A DNA stretch of 64,000 nt from Chrysophaeum taylorii (taxonomy: Eukaryota > Sar > Pelagophyceae > Pelagomonadales > Pelagomonadaceae): positions 62,001 through 126,000 of the forward strand of contig JAQMWT010000344.1 of NCBI GenBank assembly GCA_029834535.1, in the 5' to 3' direction. This document shows, one piece after another, positions 1-8,629 of the stretch. Under the pieces are notes generated by a model. It was not told the origin of the DNA. It was given only the letters and a program-made list of their open reading frames with translations, and did not search any database. The translations under genes were made by a program, and so were the position numbers. Within the stretch, counting starts at the first letter, position 1; each line of letters begins with the position of its first letter.

Positions 1-1602
1 AAACAAACAATAGCAGGGGGTGGCCGCGGCAAAAAAACTAACTATGTAAGTCCTAGCGCCGAGATCGCCGTCAAAAACTAAGTCTAACTACTATAGCTAA
101 AAAGGCGCCAAGGTGCGTCGCCTCCCCCGTTGGCCGTCAAGGGCAAAACTGCCGCGCGGATCTGGACCCGAAGGTCGATATCCGGGTGGAGTATCCGCTG
201 ATGTGGGTCCAGGTTGCCGCCAGGCGTGCCTGTGTCGCGGAAATGACCGTCTCGCTCGCTACTGCGCACAGTGGCTGGGCTTGCTAGTTATTCTTTACCC
301 CGGGCTGGTCCGCTGCGCTTGCGCATGGCTCGCTGGGTGCTTCGGCTTTCGTCGGGCGCCTCCTCTTCTTTAAATCGAGCAGGCTTGCGGATTGGTCTTC
401 AGTTTCGCCCGTCTCTTCTTTGAGTATTCCCTTTGTTTCTTGGGTAGTGACTACCGTCTTCAATGCCCGGCCTTCTAACCGTGGCCGGCACGGATTGCCT
501 GTCACTCGATGGGTGGTAGCGACCGCGGTCGTGGCTGCACACTGGCTCTCTCAACCTACAGCCTCCTCCATATTTCCCCTTTTTTTCCTCGCCTGCGATG
601 CGGTTGCGTCTGAAATCCCCCGTTTCTTCAAAACAATTCCCTTTTGCCCGAAGAGAGTGATTGCGAAGAGCAAAAAAATTATGAGTCCGTACCGACGGCG
701 CGTCGGCGGTCGCAACCGGCTGTTGGCGATATATTTTGACGGCTCGAGCTCGAGTATTATTATTAAGTAGCACTGCGGCCGCCCAGCTGCGAAGTTTGCG
801 ATGACGTGCGGATGGGTGTGTTGCTCCCGGACCGGGCGGTGGCGATAGGCCTGAAATGTGTGCCAGTGTGGACGAAGACGAAGGTGGATGGAGCCTCGAC
901 TCGTACTCAACGGCGGCGGCGGCAGAAGCGCAAGTAAAAAAGAGTGTTGGAAAGAAAGAAAGAAAGAAGCGGGGGGGGTGTTTATGTTGGGGGGGGGGGT
1001 GTTTATGTTGGTGAGTGCGTCGGACGCTTTCTTGTATTCTCGGTGGTGCGACACCAGTAAATAATCTAATGGATTCGTTCGTTGGTCGCAGCGGCGTGGT
1101 GAACGAGATTTGAGCATAGCTGTTGTTGTTGTCGTTGGCTTTGAAAATTTTCAAAGTGCTGCGAGAGGCATAAATTTATGGATTGATCTTTCGTGGATTG
1201 ATCTTTTGTTTGTTTTTCTTCATTTTGCCGCTTTCATGACATTCTTTCGGCTCTTGTGTCGCGATCCGAGAAGAGAGCACAAGAGCACTTCAGTAATAAC
1301 TGTAATAGTAACGATAATAACAACTATAAAAAAAAAACCAAATATTGTTCTGGGATGCGTCGAGAAGATACATGTATGTCGTTAGAGTGGTGTTTCGGTG
1401 GGGGAGAGGATGATCGCGAAAGGCCCGCGTGTCCCAACTCGTAACGACACAGAAATTCAAACAACGGAAACGAAGCATTCTTTGTTCGAGATGTTGTCCC
1501 CGAACTGCCAGTTTACAAATTTGCAAAAGAGCAGACCAATATCAAAGTGTTCCATCAAAGTGTTCCATCATCGATAGACTCTATTCTTAGGCCGTGTAGA
1601 GC
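1..1602. other. Region without a recognisable gene
   Basis: No reading frame here resembles a known protein. The stretch around 970-1010 has two long G runs separated by a TGTTTATGTT spacer, and 1300-1340 is AT-rich. It is probably the 5' flank of the EF-hand gene plus the end of an upstream locus outside the window. Confidence 0.5.
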
Positions 1603-2799
1603 ATGGCTGAGTTGAGGAGAAAGATGTCACAGCGATGGCGGCGGCGCGGGAGGCCCGAGGGGGATCCCGCGGAGGCGGATGGCGGAGGCCCGCCGTCGGA
1701 GCGGATGGCAGCGTCTGATCAGTCGGCGAAGTTCGCCGCGCACGAGTGGGACCCCAAGGCGATTAGAAGAGACCCGAACACGGCATTCGAGCTGTTCGAC
1801 GCCAACGCCGACGGGGTGATCAGCGTGGCCGAGCTGTGCTTCGTGTCGCGGCACACGAACCCGGAGATGCGGCGGAAGGGGTCGCTGTTCGACGAGATGA
1901 AACTGTTTCACGCGCTCGACGCCGACGGGGATTCGGTCATATCCCGGAACGAGTTCTGCAAGGTGGTCTCGGACCCCAAGACTTTTAGCGACGAGGCCCT
2001 GGCCTGCATCGCCAAGTGGTGCGAGATTGTCGAGGACGCGAAGAACGAGGCCATGTTGGAGGCGGGCGATCTCGCCGCCGAAGACGATCCTCCGATAAGC
2101 GAGAGAGTGAGCCGCAAAATCGAGAAGGAAAAGCTCGAGGCCCTCACCGCGACCCTCGGGGTCGTACAGGGCGTTCAGATTTTGAAGCGAAACGTCACGC
2201 CCAAGGCCCAGGACCCCGTGCCGCCGCCCTTTCCCGAGACCCGAGGAGCCGTCGCAACCAAGAGCCGCGGCGAGTACGAACTCGTCCTAGAGCTCATCGG
2301 TCTCGGGGTCACGCTGGTCGACGGACCCTGGTACGACCTTTTGGGGGTTGCCGATCCCGTCTCGACGACCCCCTACGTCGTCGTCTACTCGGACGACGGC
2401 AGCGAGATCGCCAGGAGCGACGTCGACCGCAACGTCAAGGGCAACTCCTCCGTCTCGGCGGCGTCCTGGCCGCCCGTCTACGTCACCGCCAAAAAACTCC
2501 GCAACATGCTCACCGACCTCCCGGCCGGCCTTCGCCTCGCCATTTTTGCCAAACAACCGGACGGCGTCGACGATATTCACGTCGGCACCACTGCCCAGTT
2601 CCCCCTCGTCCGCTTCGACGACCCCGACCTCGAGGCCGGCATCGGCCCCCTTCTGGCATTTGACGAGGCCGACAACCTCGGCGCCAAGATCCTCGGCACC
2701 CAGAAATGGGTTCCCGCTGGAGTCGCCCGCCTCCGCCGTCAGAAAAGCCTCCTTGACGCCTGCTCCTGCGTCCAACTCCCCGAACGCTGCTATGGCTGA
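1603..2799 (+). CDS. EF-hand calcium-binding protein with a C2-like domain
   Basis: 398 aa, probably a cytosolic calcium sensor or effector. Two canonical EF-hand loops are visible: residues 66-77 (DANADGVISVAE) and 106-117 (DADGDSVISRNE), with acidic positions 1, 3, 5 and 12 largely kept. Residues about 224-340 look like a C2-type beta sandwich (DPVSTTPYVVVYSDDGSE, then strands ending in LRLAIFAKQ), as in copine-like or C2 membrane-binding proteins; this second call is weaker. The N-terminus is basic (RWRRRGR) with no hydrophobic signal. The first ATG is used; ATGs at 1624 and 1708 are alternatives. GC-rich, intron-free, followed by an AT-rich 3' flank. Confidence 0.85.
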   Translation: MAELRRKMSQRWRRRGRPEGDPAEADGGGPPSERMAASDQSAKFAAHEWDPKAIRRDPNTAFELFDANADGVISVAELCFVSRHTNPEMRRKGSLFDEMKLFHALDADGDSVISRNEFCKVVSDPKTFSDEALACIAKWCEIVEDAKNEAMLEAGDLAAEDDPPISERVSRKIEKEKLEALTATLGVVQGVQILKRNVTPKAQDPVPPPFPETRGAVATKSRGEYELVLELIGLGVTLVDGPWYDLLGVADPVSTTPYVVVYSDDGSEIARSDVDRNVKGNSSVSAASWPPVYVTAKKLRNMLTDLPAGLRLAIFAKQPDGVDDIHVGTTAQFPLVRFDDPDLEAGIGPLLAFDEADNLGAKILGTQKWVPAGVARLRRQKSLLDACSCVQLPERCYG

Positions 2800-3149
2800 C
2801 TCTCCTTTTTTTCTATGGTGAGAGCCGCTTCCTTTTCCCTTCTTCGACTGTATACTTCTGTCTTCTTTTTCTTCCTTTCGCGGCCCATCAGCAGCTCGCG
2901 GCGGCGGCGGCGTCGTCTCGACGCGGGACAACAACAGCTCCAACAACAACACGAGCTCATTGTGTGTCGTCTATTACCCTCTTATTAAACAAACAAGCTT
3001 TTCCAGGATGAGGATGACGATACAAGAAAGCCCCCCAGTATTTTCTTCCGCGGCGGGGCCTCTTCCCGGCGGCGCTCTTGCAGCTTGCGAGGTGGCAGTT
3101 TTATAATTCGCAAAAACCTACACCGTTTTGATGAACAACAAGGATGGGG

Positions 3150-3190
3150 TTTTAAAAGGTCGACTGACTGCTAAGAGGGGGGGAGGGGTG
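3150..3190 (-). repeat. CTAAGAGGGG motif, diverged copy
   Basis: The plus strand reads TTTTAAAAGGTCGACTGACT followed by GCTAAGAGGGG. It is a diverged member of a family with more than ten copies here, read as 3' ends of a non-LTR-like element whose sense strand ends in TCTTAGCAGTCGAC then TTTAAAGACA. This copy has a 4-bp duplication (GACTGACT) and no CAGA tail. Confidence 0.6.
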
Positions 3191-3221
3191 CGTGTGGGTG
3201 CCTGTTGTTTTTTGTAGGATG

Positions 3222-3324
3222 GTATAGGAGTAAACTCAAAGGATAGAGGGCGGAGCGTGCGCTGATCAAAGCAGCTTAGATTGGCGGGGGTGAGAGCGTC
3301 GAGCTGAAAGGAAAGTGGGGTGAG
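3222..3324 (+). repeat. GTAAACTCAAAG dispersed repeat, 5' of the bL21 gene
   Basis: About 100 bp shared with 44542-44708, 48205-48300, 56237-56330 and 57381-57475. The core reads GGAGTAAACTCAAAGG, then GATCAAAGCAGCTTAGATTGG, then a GGGGTGAGAGCG block. At 44.5 kb the same sequence is one end of a 167-bp element with terminal inverted repeats, so this is probably a truncated copy. It ends about 110 bp upstream of the bL21 start codon and could contribute to its promoter; that is inference. Confidence 0.6.
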
Positions 3325-3437
3325 TGCGGAAGCCGATTGTTTGATTGTAAAGGACGCGTCGGGATGGTTAGTAATAATTGGCGACGATGATGAGAAGGGT
3401 TTGGCTAAGGCGAGGATCCTCGCTCTACTCATAATTT

Positions 3438-4063
3438 ATGTGGCGTGCCTTCGGACTAGGACGCGTTGCGGCGCCGCTGCGGCGGGGGGTCGGCGCGCAC
3501 CTGAGTAGCTTGATCCACCAAGTCCGGCCCGGGCAGACCTTGGTCGTGCACAGCGAGCTCGCCGAAGAAAGCCGGAAACCCGGGGCGTTCGCGATCATAA
3601 AGTTCGGGGGCACGCAGCACAAGGTGACGATGGGCGACACCATCGTTGCGGAAAAGATGAACGTGGAGCTCGGCCAGGAGCTCGTGCTGGACGAGGTGCT
3701 ACTGCTCGGCACCGTGCACGAGACCGTGATCGGCCGCCCACTCGTGCGAGACGCGCGGGTCGTCGTCGCCGTCGACGAGATGACCTTGGACAAGAAGGTC
3801 ATCGTCTTCAAGAAGCGAAAACGCAAACATTCGCGCCGTCGCCGAGGCTTCAGACGACACGTGAGTGAATTGAACACGACGCCCAAACACATTTTCCGCG
3901 CGCGCAGATCACGCTCCTCCGCGTCGTCGACATCCAGTCAGACTCCCTCAAGCTCAACCACCTCCCGCCGCCAGCCGCGCCGAAGTACTACCTGCCTCAG
4001 CAGCAGCAGCAGGAGGCCGAGTCGAAAGAGAAGACTGATGAGGGCGGCGCTCCACCATTTTGA
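3438..4063 (+). CDS. MRPL21: Mitochondrial large-subunit ribosomal protein bL21m
   Basis: Two exons, 3438-3860 and 3908-4063, encode 192 aa. The 47-nt intron 3861-3907 starts GTGAGT and ends GCGCAG, and is phase 0. Splicing restores the bL21 C-terminus (RRGFRRH joined to ITLLRVVDIQ); reading through changes frame into low-complexity sequence. The bL21 fold begins near residue 50 (FAIIKFGGTQHKV) and includes the basic FKKRKRKHSRRRRGF loop that contacts 23S-type rRNA. The N-terminus (MWRAFGLGRVAAPLRRGV) is an Arg-rich, acid-free mitochondrial presequence. The tail has a Gln5 run. It ends tail to tail with the POR-like gene, 27 bp apart. Confidence 0.9.
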
Positions 4064-4090
4064 TTAAGTAAATTAGGGTGTAAGTTGGTA

Positions 4091-5251
4091 CTACGCGAGG
4101 CCTACGAGCTTGTCGGAGAGGGCCCAGAGGAGCTTTTGCTTCTCGAGGTCCCTCGCCTCGTCCGAGGGGTCGTGGCAGAGGAGCTGGTGCTTTCCCGGGG
4201 GTTCGGTGTCGTACCAGGCGCCGGAGACACCGTCGAGGGAGGCGTCGGCGGCCATGAAGGCCAAGCACGAGCCGCCAAAGGCGGGTGTCTCGGCCACGCC
4301 GACTGCCGTGGCGATCGTGCTGAAGACTCTCGCAAAAACGGGGTTTTGGTACTTGAAGAAGCCGTCCGGACTCGGGATGAGCCCGGGGCTGAAGGCGTTG
4401 GCGGTGACGCCGCTCGGCGAGAGGCGTCGCGCGGCCTCGGCGGTGAACATCATGTTGCAGAGCTTGCTGTCCTTGTATGCCTTCTCCGGATCGTAGGACC
4501 CTCCGTCGCACATGTCGAAGCCCGGACCTGCACGCAAGCCCGCGAAGTCGCCGAGCGTGGCGGGCGAGCCAACTTTGCCGCCGCCCGTCGTCGGGTCGTG
4601 CACGGGCGAGGCCGTGACGACGAGGCGGTTGGTGGGTCGCTTTTTGAGTTCCTCCTCGAGGAGCCGGTACAGCAGGAAGTGTCCGAGGTGGTTGGTTCCG
4701 ATGGTGAGCTCGAAGCCGTCTTTGGTCCGTCGCGGGACGGTATCTTTCGTATTGAGCGCGACGCCCGCGTTGAGCGCCAGCGTGTCCAAACCACGGGCGG
4801 CGTCGCTCGCCGCGAAGGCTCGAACGCTCGCGAGGTCCGCGAGGTCGCACACGGCGGGCTGCGCGGTGGGACCGCACGCCGCCGCGGCTCGTTCGGCCCG
4901 CTCGAGAGTCCGGCACGCGCACACGACCTCGTGACCGGCCGAACTCAGGAGCTTGGCGCCCGCGAGCCCAACACCCGAGTTGGCCCCCGTGATCACGACC
5001 TTCCGCGCCGGCTGCCTCGAGAACCCGAGCAGCTCGCTCTCGCTCACGACGCGCCCGTCGGCCGCCAGGGCGGAGCCGGGCACCCAGAGCCCCGCCAAAG
5101 CCGCGACCTCGGCAATGAGCTCGCGCCGGCTCGCGTCGTGCGCCTCGATGGCGGCGAGGCGTGGCGCTGCGCCGGAACCAACAACGAAGGCCCTGCTCGG
5201 GACGACTACCAGCAACAAGAAGAAGAAGAAGAAGAAGAAGATCCGCGCCAT
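4091..5251 (-). CDS. POR: Light-dependent protochlorophyllide reductase-like SDR, plastid-targeted
   Basis: 386 aa. LPOR uses NADPH and light to reduce protochlorophyllide in chlorophyll synthesis. Visible motifs: TGANSGVG (residues 88-95, dinucleotide binding), NAG (161-163), and YKDSKLCN (259-266) with the catalytic Tyr259 and Lys263 and the LPOR-type Cys265. The C-terminus (LWALSDKLVGLA) matches the typical LPOR ending. The leader is a signal peptide (MARIFFFFFFFLLLVVVPSR) followed by AF, the bipartite plastid signal of secondary red plastids. Oddly, residues 41-64 add a twin-Arg, a hydrophobic stretch and ALA, resembling a thylakoid-lumen signal, unexpected for a stromal enzyme. It could be a POR paralogue. 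Divergent from the kelch gene, 111 bp apart. Confidence 0.82.
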   Translation of the reverse strand: MARIFFFFFFFLLLVVVPSRAFVVGSGAAPRLAAIEAHDASRRELIAEVAALAGLWVPGSALAADGRVVSESELLGFSRQPARKVVITGANSGVGLAGAKLLSSAGHEVVCACRTLERAERAAAACGPTAQPAVCDLADLASVRAFAASDAARGLDTLALNAGVALNTKDTVPRRTKDGFELTIGTNHLGHFLLYRLLEEELKKRPTNRLVVTASPVHDPTTGGGKVGSPATLGDFAGLRAGPGFDMCDGGSYDPEKAYKDSKLCNMMFTAEAARRLSPSGVTANAFSPGLIPSPDGFFKYQNPVFARVFSTIATAVGVAETPAFGGSCLAFMAADASLDGVSGAWYDTEPPGKHQLLCHDPSDEARDLEKQKLLWALSDKLVGLA

Positions 5252-5362
5252 AATGTACGAGGCTTAACCCGTCCCCTCCTTGCTCTGCCCTTTGAGTTAG
5301 TTCACTCCTTAACCCTGCCCGAAATTAGGAATCTGCGAGGTGTGTGGTGTCAGGCCGCGCGA
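5252..5362. promoter_or_regulatory. Short divergent intergenic region, POR-like gene / kelch gene
   Basis: Only 111 bp separate the two start codons, so both promoters and 5' UTRs must lie here or overlap the genes. It is less GC-rich than the flanking genes. No TATA box is evident. Confidence 0.4.
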
Positions 5363-6967
5363 ATGATCGACCCCTCGCACCTCGTGATCGTGACCGAGTA
5401 CGTCGGCGACACGATCCTGAACTTTCTGTCGCTTGCGAGCTTGGGGGCCCTCGAGTCGACGCATGCCAAGGGCCGCGAATTCGTGCGTCGAAGAGGCCCC
5501 TTCGCGGCCCTCTACGCACAGCTGGGCGGCGGCGAGGAAGCGGCGGTGGTGCAGCGGCGTTCGCCCCCCGATTTTTGGCGGCGGCGACTGCGGCTGCGGG
5601 TGGTGGCGCGCGACACGACGACGGTCAAGCTCGCGGCTGCGCCCTCGAAGTTTCCGAGATCTCTGCCGCTCGGCCTGGGCGGCGCGGCCGTCGCTCGCTT
5701 CGACGACGGCGCGATCTACTGCATGGGCGGCGCGACGCGCGGCTTCGACCTCGAGTCACGCGCCTGGCTCTGGACGCGCGACGACGGCTGGCGCGAGCAG
5801 GCATCGAGGCCGTCGGCCCGCTGGCAGCACTCGCTCGTCCTCGCGTCCGGCGCGCTCTGGCTCTACGGCGGCGAGGTCGACGCCCCGCGCGCCGGCTGGG
5901 CCGTCGAGCCCAACGTCTACGCGATCCACAGGACGACCGACGGCACCACGTGCCGCGTCGTCCCGGCCCCCGACGCGCCCCCCGCATCTTCGGGTCACTC
6001 TTGCATCGTCGACGCCCGCAACGGACGCATCGTCTTTTTCGGCGGCCGCGTCGCCGAGTTCGAGTGCACTGCGGCCCTCCGCGCCTTCGATTACGTTTTG
6101 GAACGATGGATTGTCCTCGACGCCGGCGGCTCGCCCCCCTCCCCCCGCTGGTGCCACAGCGTCGTCGTCCTCGGCTGCGGCGACGGCGTCGTCTTTGGCG
6201 GATGGGACGTCTCGACGACCGAGTTCCTCAACGACGTCCACGTCCTCGAAGGGGTCGTCGAGAACCATTCCCTCCGCTGGTCAAAACTCGTCGACGCGGT
6301 TGGTCCCACCCCCCGCTGCCAGGCCCCGTGCTTCTACGTCCCCGCCGACGACGACGACCCCGGTTGGATGCTCGTCTTCGGCGGCGCCTGCTACGAGCGC
6401 AACCGCGCCGGCTACGGCCTCCGCGTCCGCGACCTCTGCGATGCATGGATCTTCGACCTCGCCACGCGCAGCTGGGACAGCCTCAAGTGCGACGACTCGC
6501 TCCTCGCCCTCCGCGGCGGCTGCAACGCCGCGCTCTGCTGCGACGACGCCCGCCTCCTCTGCGGCGGCATCCACAACAACGACCACGATACCCTCCCTTT
6601 TTTTATCGACCAGGTCGTCCAGCTCGTTGTCTGCGACCCCCGCCTTCGAGCCGTTCTCCCTGCCCTCGGTCCTGCGCCCCTCGTGTCGCCCGGCTCTTCT
6701 CGCGCCGACCCCCCGCGCCACCCTCCGACCAACAACGACCGCAACCTCGCCCCGCGCCGACGAGTCGCGTCGACCCCCGCCACTACGGCCCGTGAGGGGG
6801 GACACCTGAGAGGACGACCCGCCCCCGCCGGTGCTTCTTCCGCGCGAGGAGGAGGAGGAGGTGGAGGAGGGGGTGGGGGAGGGGGAAGGGGAACAGGAAC
6901 AGGAACAACCCCCTTTCATAGCCGTCGTATATTCGTGCCCAACGCCGCCACCGACGTCTTCCTCTGA
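5363..6967 (+). CDS. F-box-like / kelch-repeat protein
   Basis: 534 aa, likely a substrate adaptor of an SCF-type ubiquitin ligase. Residues 1-50 (VGDTILNFLSLASLGALEST) resemble an F-box. About six kelch blades follow, each with the double-Gly signature: IYCMGGATRGF, LWLYGGEVD, IVFFGGR, GVVFGGWDV, MLVFGGACY and LLCGGIHNN, with conserved aromatic residues between (WQHSLV, RWCHSVV). The C-terminus is low complexity: Pro/Arg-rich, then about 13 Gly followed by a GTGTGT run. The open frame extends upstream across the POR gene, but that part is antisense to a real gene, so the ATG at 5363 is preferred; it places the F-box at the very N-terminus. Confidence 0.8.
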   Translation: MIDPSHLVIVTEYVGDTILNFLSLASLGALESTHAKGREFVRRRGPFAALYAQLGGGEEAAVVQRRSPPDFWRRRLRLRVVARDTTTVKLAAAPSKFPRSLPLGLGGAAVARFDDGAIYCMGGATRGFDLESRAWLWTRDDGWREQASRPSARWQHSLVLASGALWLYGGEVDAPRAGWAVEPNVYAIHRTTDGTTCRVVPAPDAPPASSGHSCIVDARNGRIVFFGGRVAEFECTAALRAFDYVLERWIVLDAGGSPPSPRWCHSVVVLGCGDGVVFGGWDVSTTEFLNDVHVLEGVVENHSLRWSKLVDAVGPTPRCQAPCFYVPADDDDPGWMLVFGGACYERNRAGYGLRVRDLCDAWIFDLATRSWDSLKCDDSLLALRGGCNAALCCDDARLLCGGIHNNDHDTLPFFIDQVVQLVVCDPRLRAVLPALGPAPLVSPGSSRADPPRHPPTNNDRNLAPRRRVASTPATTAREGGHLRGRPAPAGASSARGGGGGGGGGGGGGRGTGTGTTPFHSRRIFVPNAATDVFL

Positions 6968-7262
6968 GGCAAGGCGATGATGCTCCGCACTTCGACTCTA
7001 CGCTACCGCCCTCTCGTGACCATCGTGTCTATGACGGTCTTGTTGGTTTTGTCTTGTTGGTTTCTTTCTCCATCCATTCACCTCGACTCCCTTCGCTTGT
7101 CGCCGCAACGCGACCTCGGAGCAGCCGCCCCCTTCGACAACGAAGCAGGCGCGCCCTCGGCCCACGGCCTGCCTCCCGCGGCATGCCTTGGTTTTGGCTT
7201 GTTCACATCGTGTCAACGATGCTTACATACAACGACGTGGTGTGGTGTGGTGTGGTGTGGTG
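6968..7262. other. Kelch gene 3' flank
   Basis: A short frame from 6977 encodes a hydrophobic segment (TIVSMTVLLVLSCWFL) but then runs into repeat DNA and is not called. From about 7237 there is a short GGTGT run (GTGGTGTGGTGTGG). Confidence 0.4.
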
Positions 7263-7860
7263 TTGACTGCCCGTGTGGCTGGCAATATGGTACTCTGCTT
7301 TGGGAGTGTGCGTTTTACGACGGGTTCTTGCGATTTTTTCCGACGTGATGGTGTCGCTTATGTGGTCCACATCCCGGCGCTACTTTGGCTCTTTGTCATA
7401 TCGACGACACTGTTTTACGATGTACGGCAGCGATGGTATTGCCTGTGTGGCTCATATCTCGGAGCTGCTCTGTTGGTTCCTTGTTGCGACGATGGTCTTC
7501 CCCGATACCGACTTGGTGCTGTCAAATGCGCGGCTATTACATATTCGCGCTGCGCTGGTTACTCGCTGTATCGATGATGTTTTACGATACCGACGTTAGG
7601 GTTCTGCCTGGGTCGCACAAAGCACGGCTCTGGTGCCTTTTTGGGGGCTATTTCCCGATACAATATCGCCGTGATCTCGTTGCCTGTCCAGTTCACCCCA
7701 CGCCATTGCTCGTTGGTTCTCACGGCTTGGTTCCTCCATGTTGGTTTACGATACCGGTGTGCTGGCGTTGCCTGCGTGGCTTACGTCACGGCACGGTCCT
7801 GGCTCAGCGGCCGCCGCCAGTTTCCGATCTCATTGTCGGTGGCGGCCCTGCCTTTCAGCG
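7263..7860 (+). repeat. Decayed tandem repeat, units about 78-88 bp
   Basis: At least seven diverged units begin near 7263, 7351, 7436, 7521, 7601, 7679 and 7765. Each starts with a variant of GTTGCCTGTGTGGCTCAT and most end with a variant of TTTTACGATACCGAC. Unit lengths are 88, 85, 85, 80, 78 and 86 bp. It is not conserved as coding sequence and looks like an old minisatellite. Confidence 0.65.
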
Positions 7861-8492
7861 TCTGTCTCTTCATAGTCTCCTAATGAGGAAAAGAATAACC
7901 GACTAAAAAGGTGAGAGCCAATGGTGGCTGAGTGGAATCAAAAGTCGAAGTTAGTGACATGACCTACTTTCGAGAAATCGACCAAAAATGATTTAGTTTT
8001 GTATAGATTTCTGTACATGTGACGATGCGAGCGAGAGATCAGAGAAGGGGTTGTTTGTCCGCTAAGCACCGTTCTTGCGCCAGTGGTGGAGAGATTTGAC
8101 CCTCTCCGGGTACATGGTAGAGACTGCATGCAGTCTTAGGCGTGTACAGACCATTCCGCTTGTCACATGCTACTACTACACAAGGTAGGGATTTAGGCCC
8201 TAACTCCTTAAGGACACTAAGTCCCATAGAAGCGTTCACACTGGCAATGAGGAATGAAGCCTCCATTAATTAAACAGAAAACCCCATACCTGACGGTACG
8301 CACCTGGAGGTCTACTCCTCGTTGGAAGTGAACTGCAGATCTAATTCTTCATAATCTGAAAGTCATAATGGCGGAAGGGTAAGGAAGGAAAGAGGGAAAG
8401 CCGTATTGCGGAGAGAAAACCCTCTAGTGGAGAAAGGTGTGAAAGGAGTGAGGAGTTCCAGTGTCGTACACATGATAGTGTAGCGCTCTGGA
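7861..8492 (-). repeat. Putative 3' LTR and flank of element B
   Basis: On the minus strand a polypurine tract (GTTGAGGGGG) at about 8493-8502 is followed by TCCAGAG. In element C the equivalent sequence is CGAGGGGG followed by TGCAGAG, where the LTR begins. The LTR of B should therefore start at about 8492 and run toward lower coordinates. Its far end is not defined; no convincing partner terminus or target duplication was found. The rest of this AT-rich stretch holds no gene. Confidence 0.4.
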
Positions 8493-8629
8493 CCCCCTCA
8501 ACGTGTGAAATAATGCTTTATGCATTTCAGACGTTCTTGAGTGCGGAGCTTGTGTATGATACATGAGAACAGCGAATAAATTAAACAAACAACAATAATA
8601 CAAAGGAAGAAGTAACATAACAATTAAGT

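Larger units (their letters stand above)
2800..3437. other. Intergenic region with two dispersed repeat motifs
   Basis: Contains the 3' flank of the EF-hand gene, with an ATTAAACAAACAAG stretch near 2984. It then holds one copy of the CTAAGAGGGG motif (3150-3190) and one copy of the GTAAACTCAAAG repeat (3222-3324) directly upstream of the bL21 gene. No further gene seen. Confidence 0.5.

Noticed and set aside
399-1154. Long minus-strand frames upstream of the EF-hand gene
   Set aside because: His/Pro- and Ser-rich translation caused by G-runs and biased composition, with no domain-like segments; overlapping frames on both strands are equally open.
4085-5362. N-terminal extension of the kelch protein across the POR-like gene
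   Set aside because: It is the antisense of a convincing POR-like gene and has no recognisable domain; the F-box starts at the ATG at 5363.
5433-6809. Additional long frames inside the kelch gene on both strands
   Set aside because: Shadows of high GC content: Arg/Pro/Ser-only translations, while the kelch frame shows real motifs.
6977-7348. Possible signal-anchor protein after the kelch gene
   Set aside because: Only one hydrophobic segment is plausible; the frame then runs through a GGTGT run and the decayed tandem repeat.
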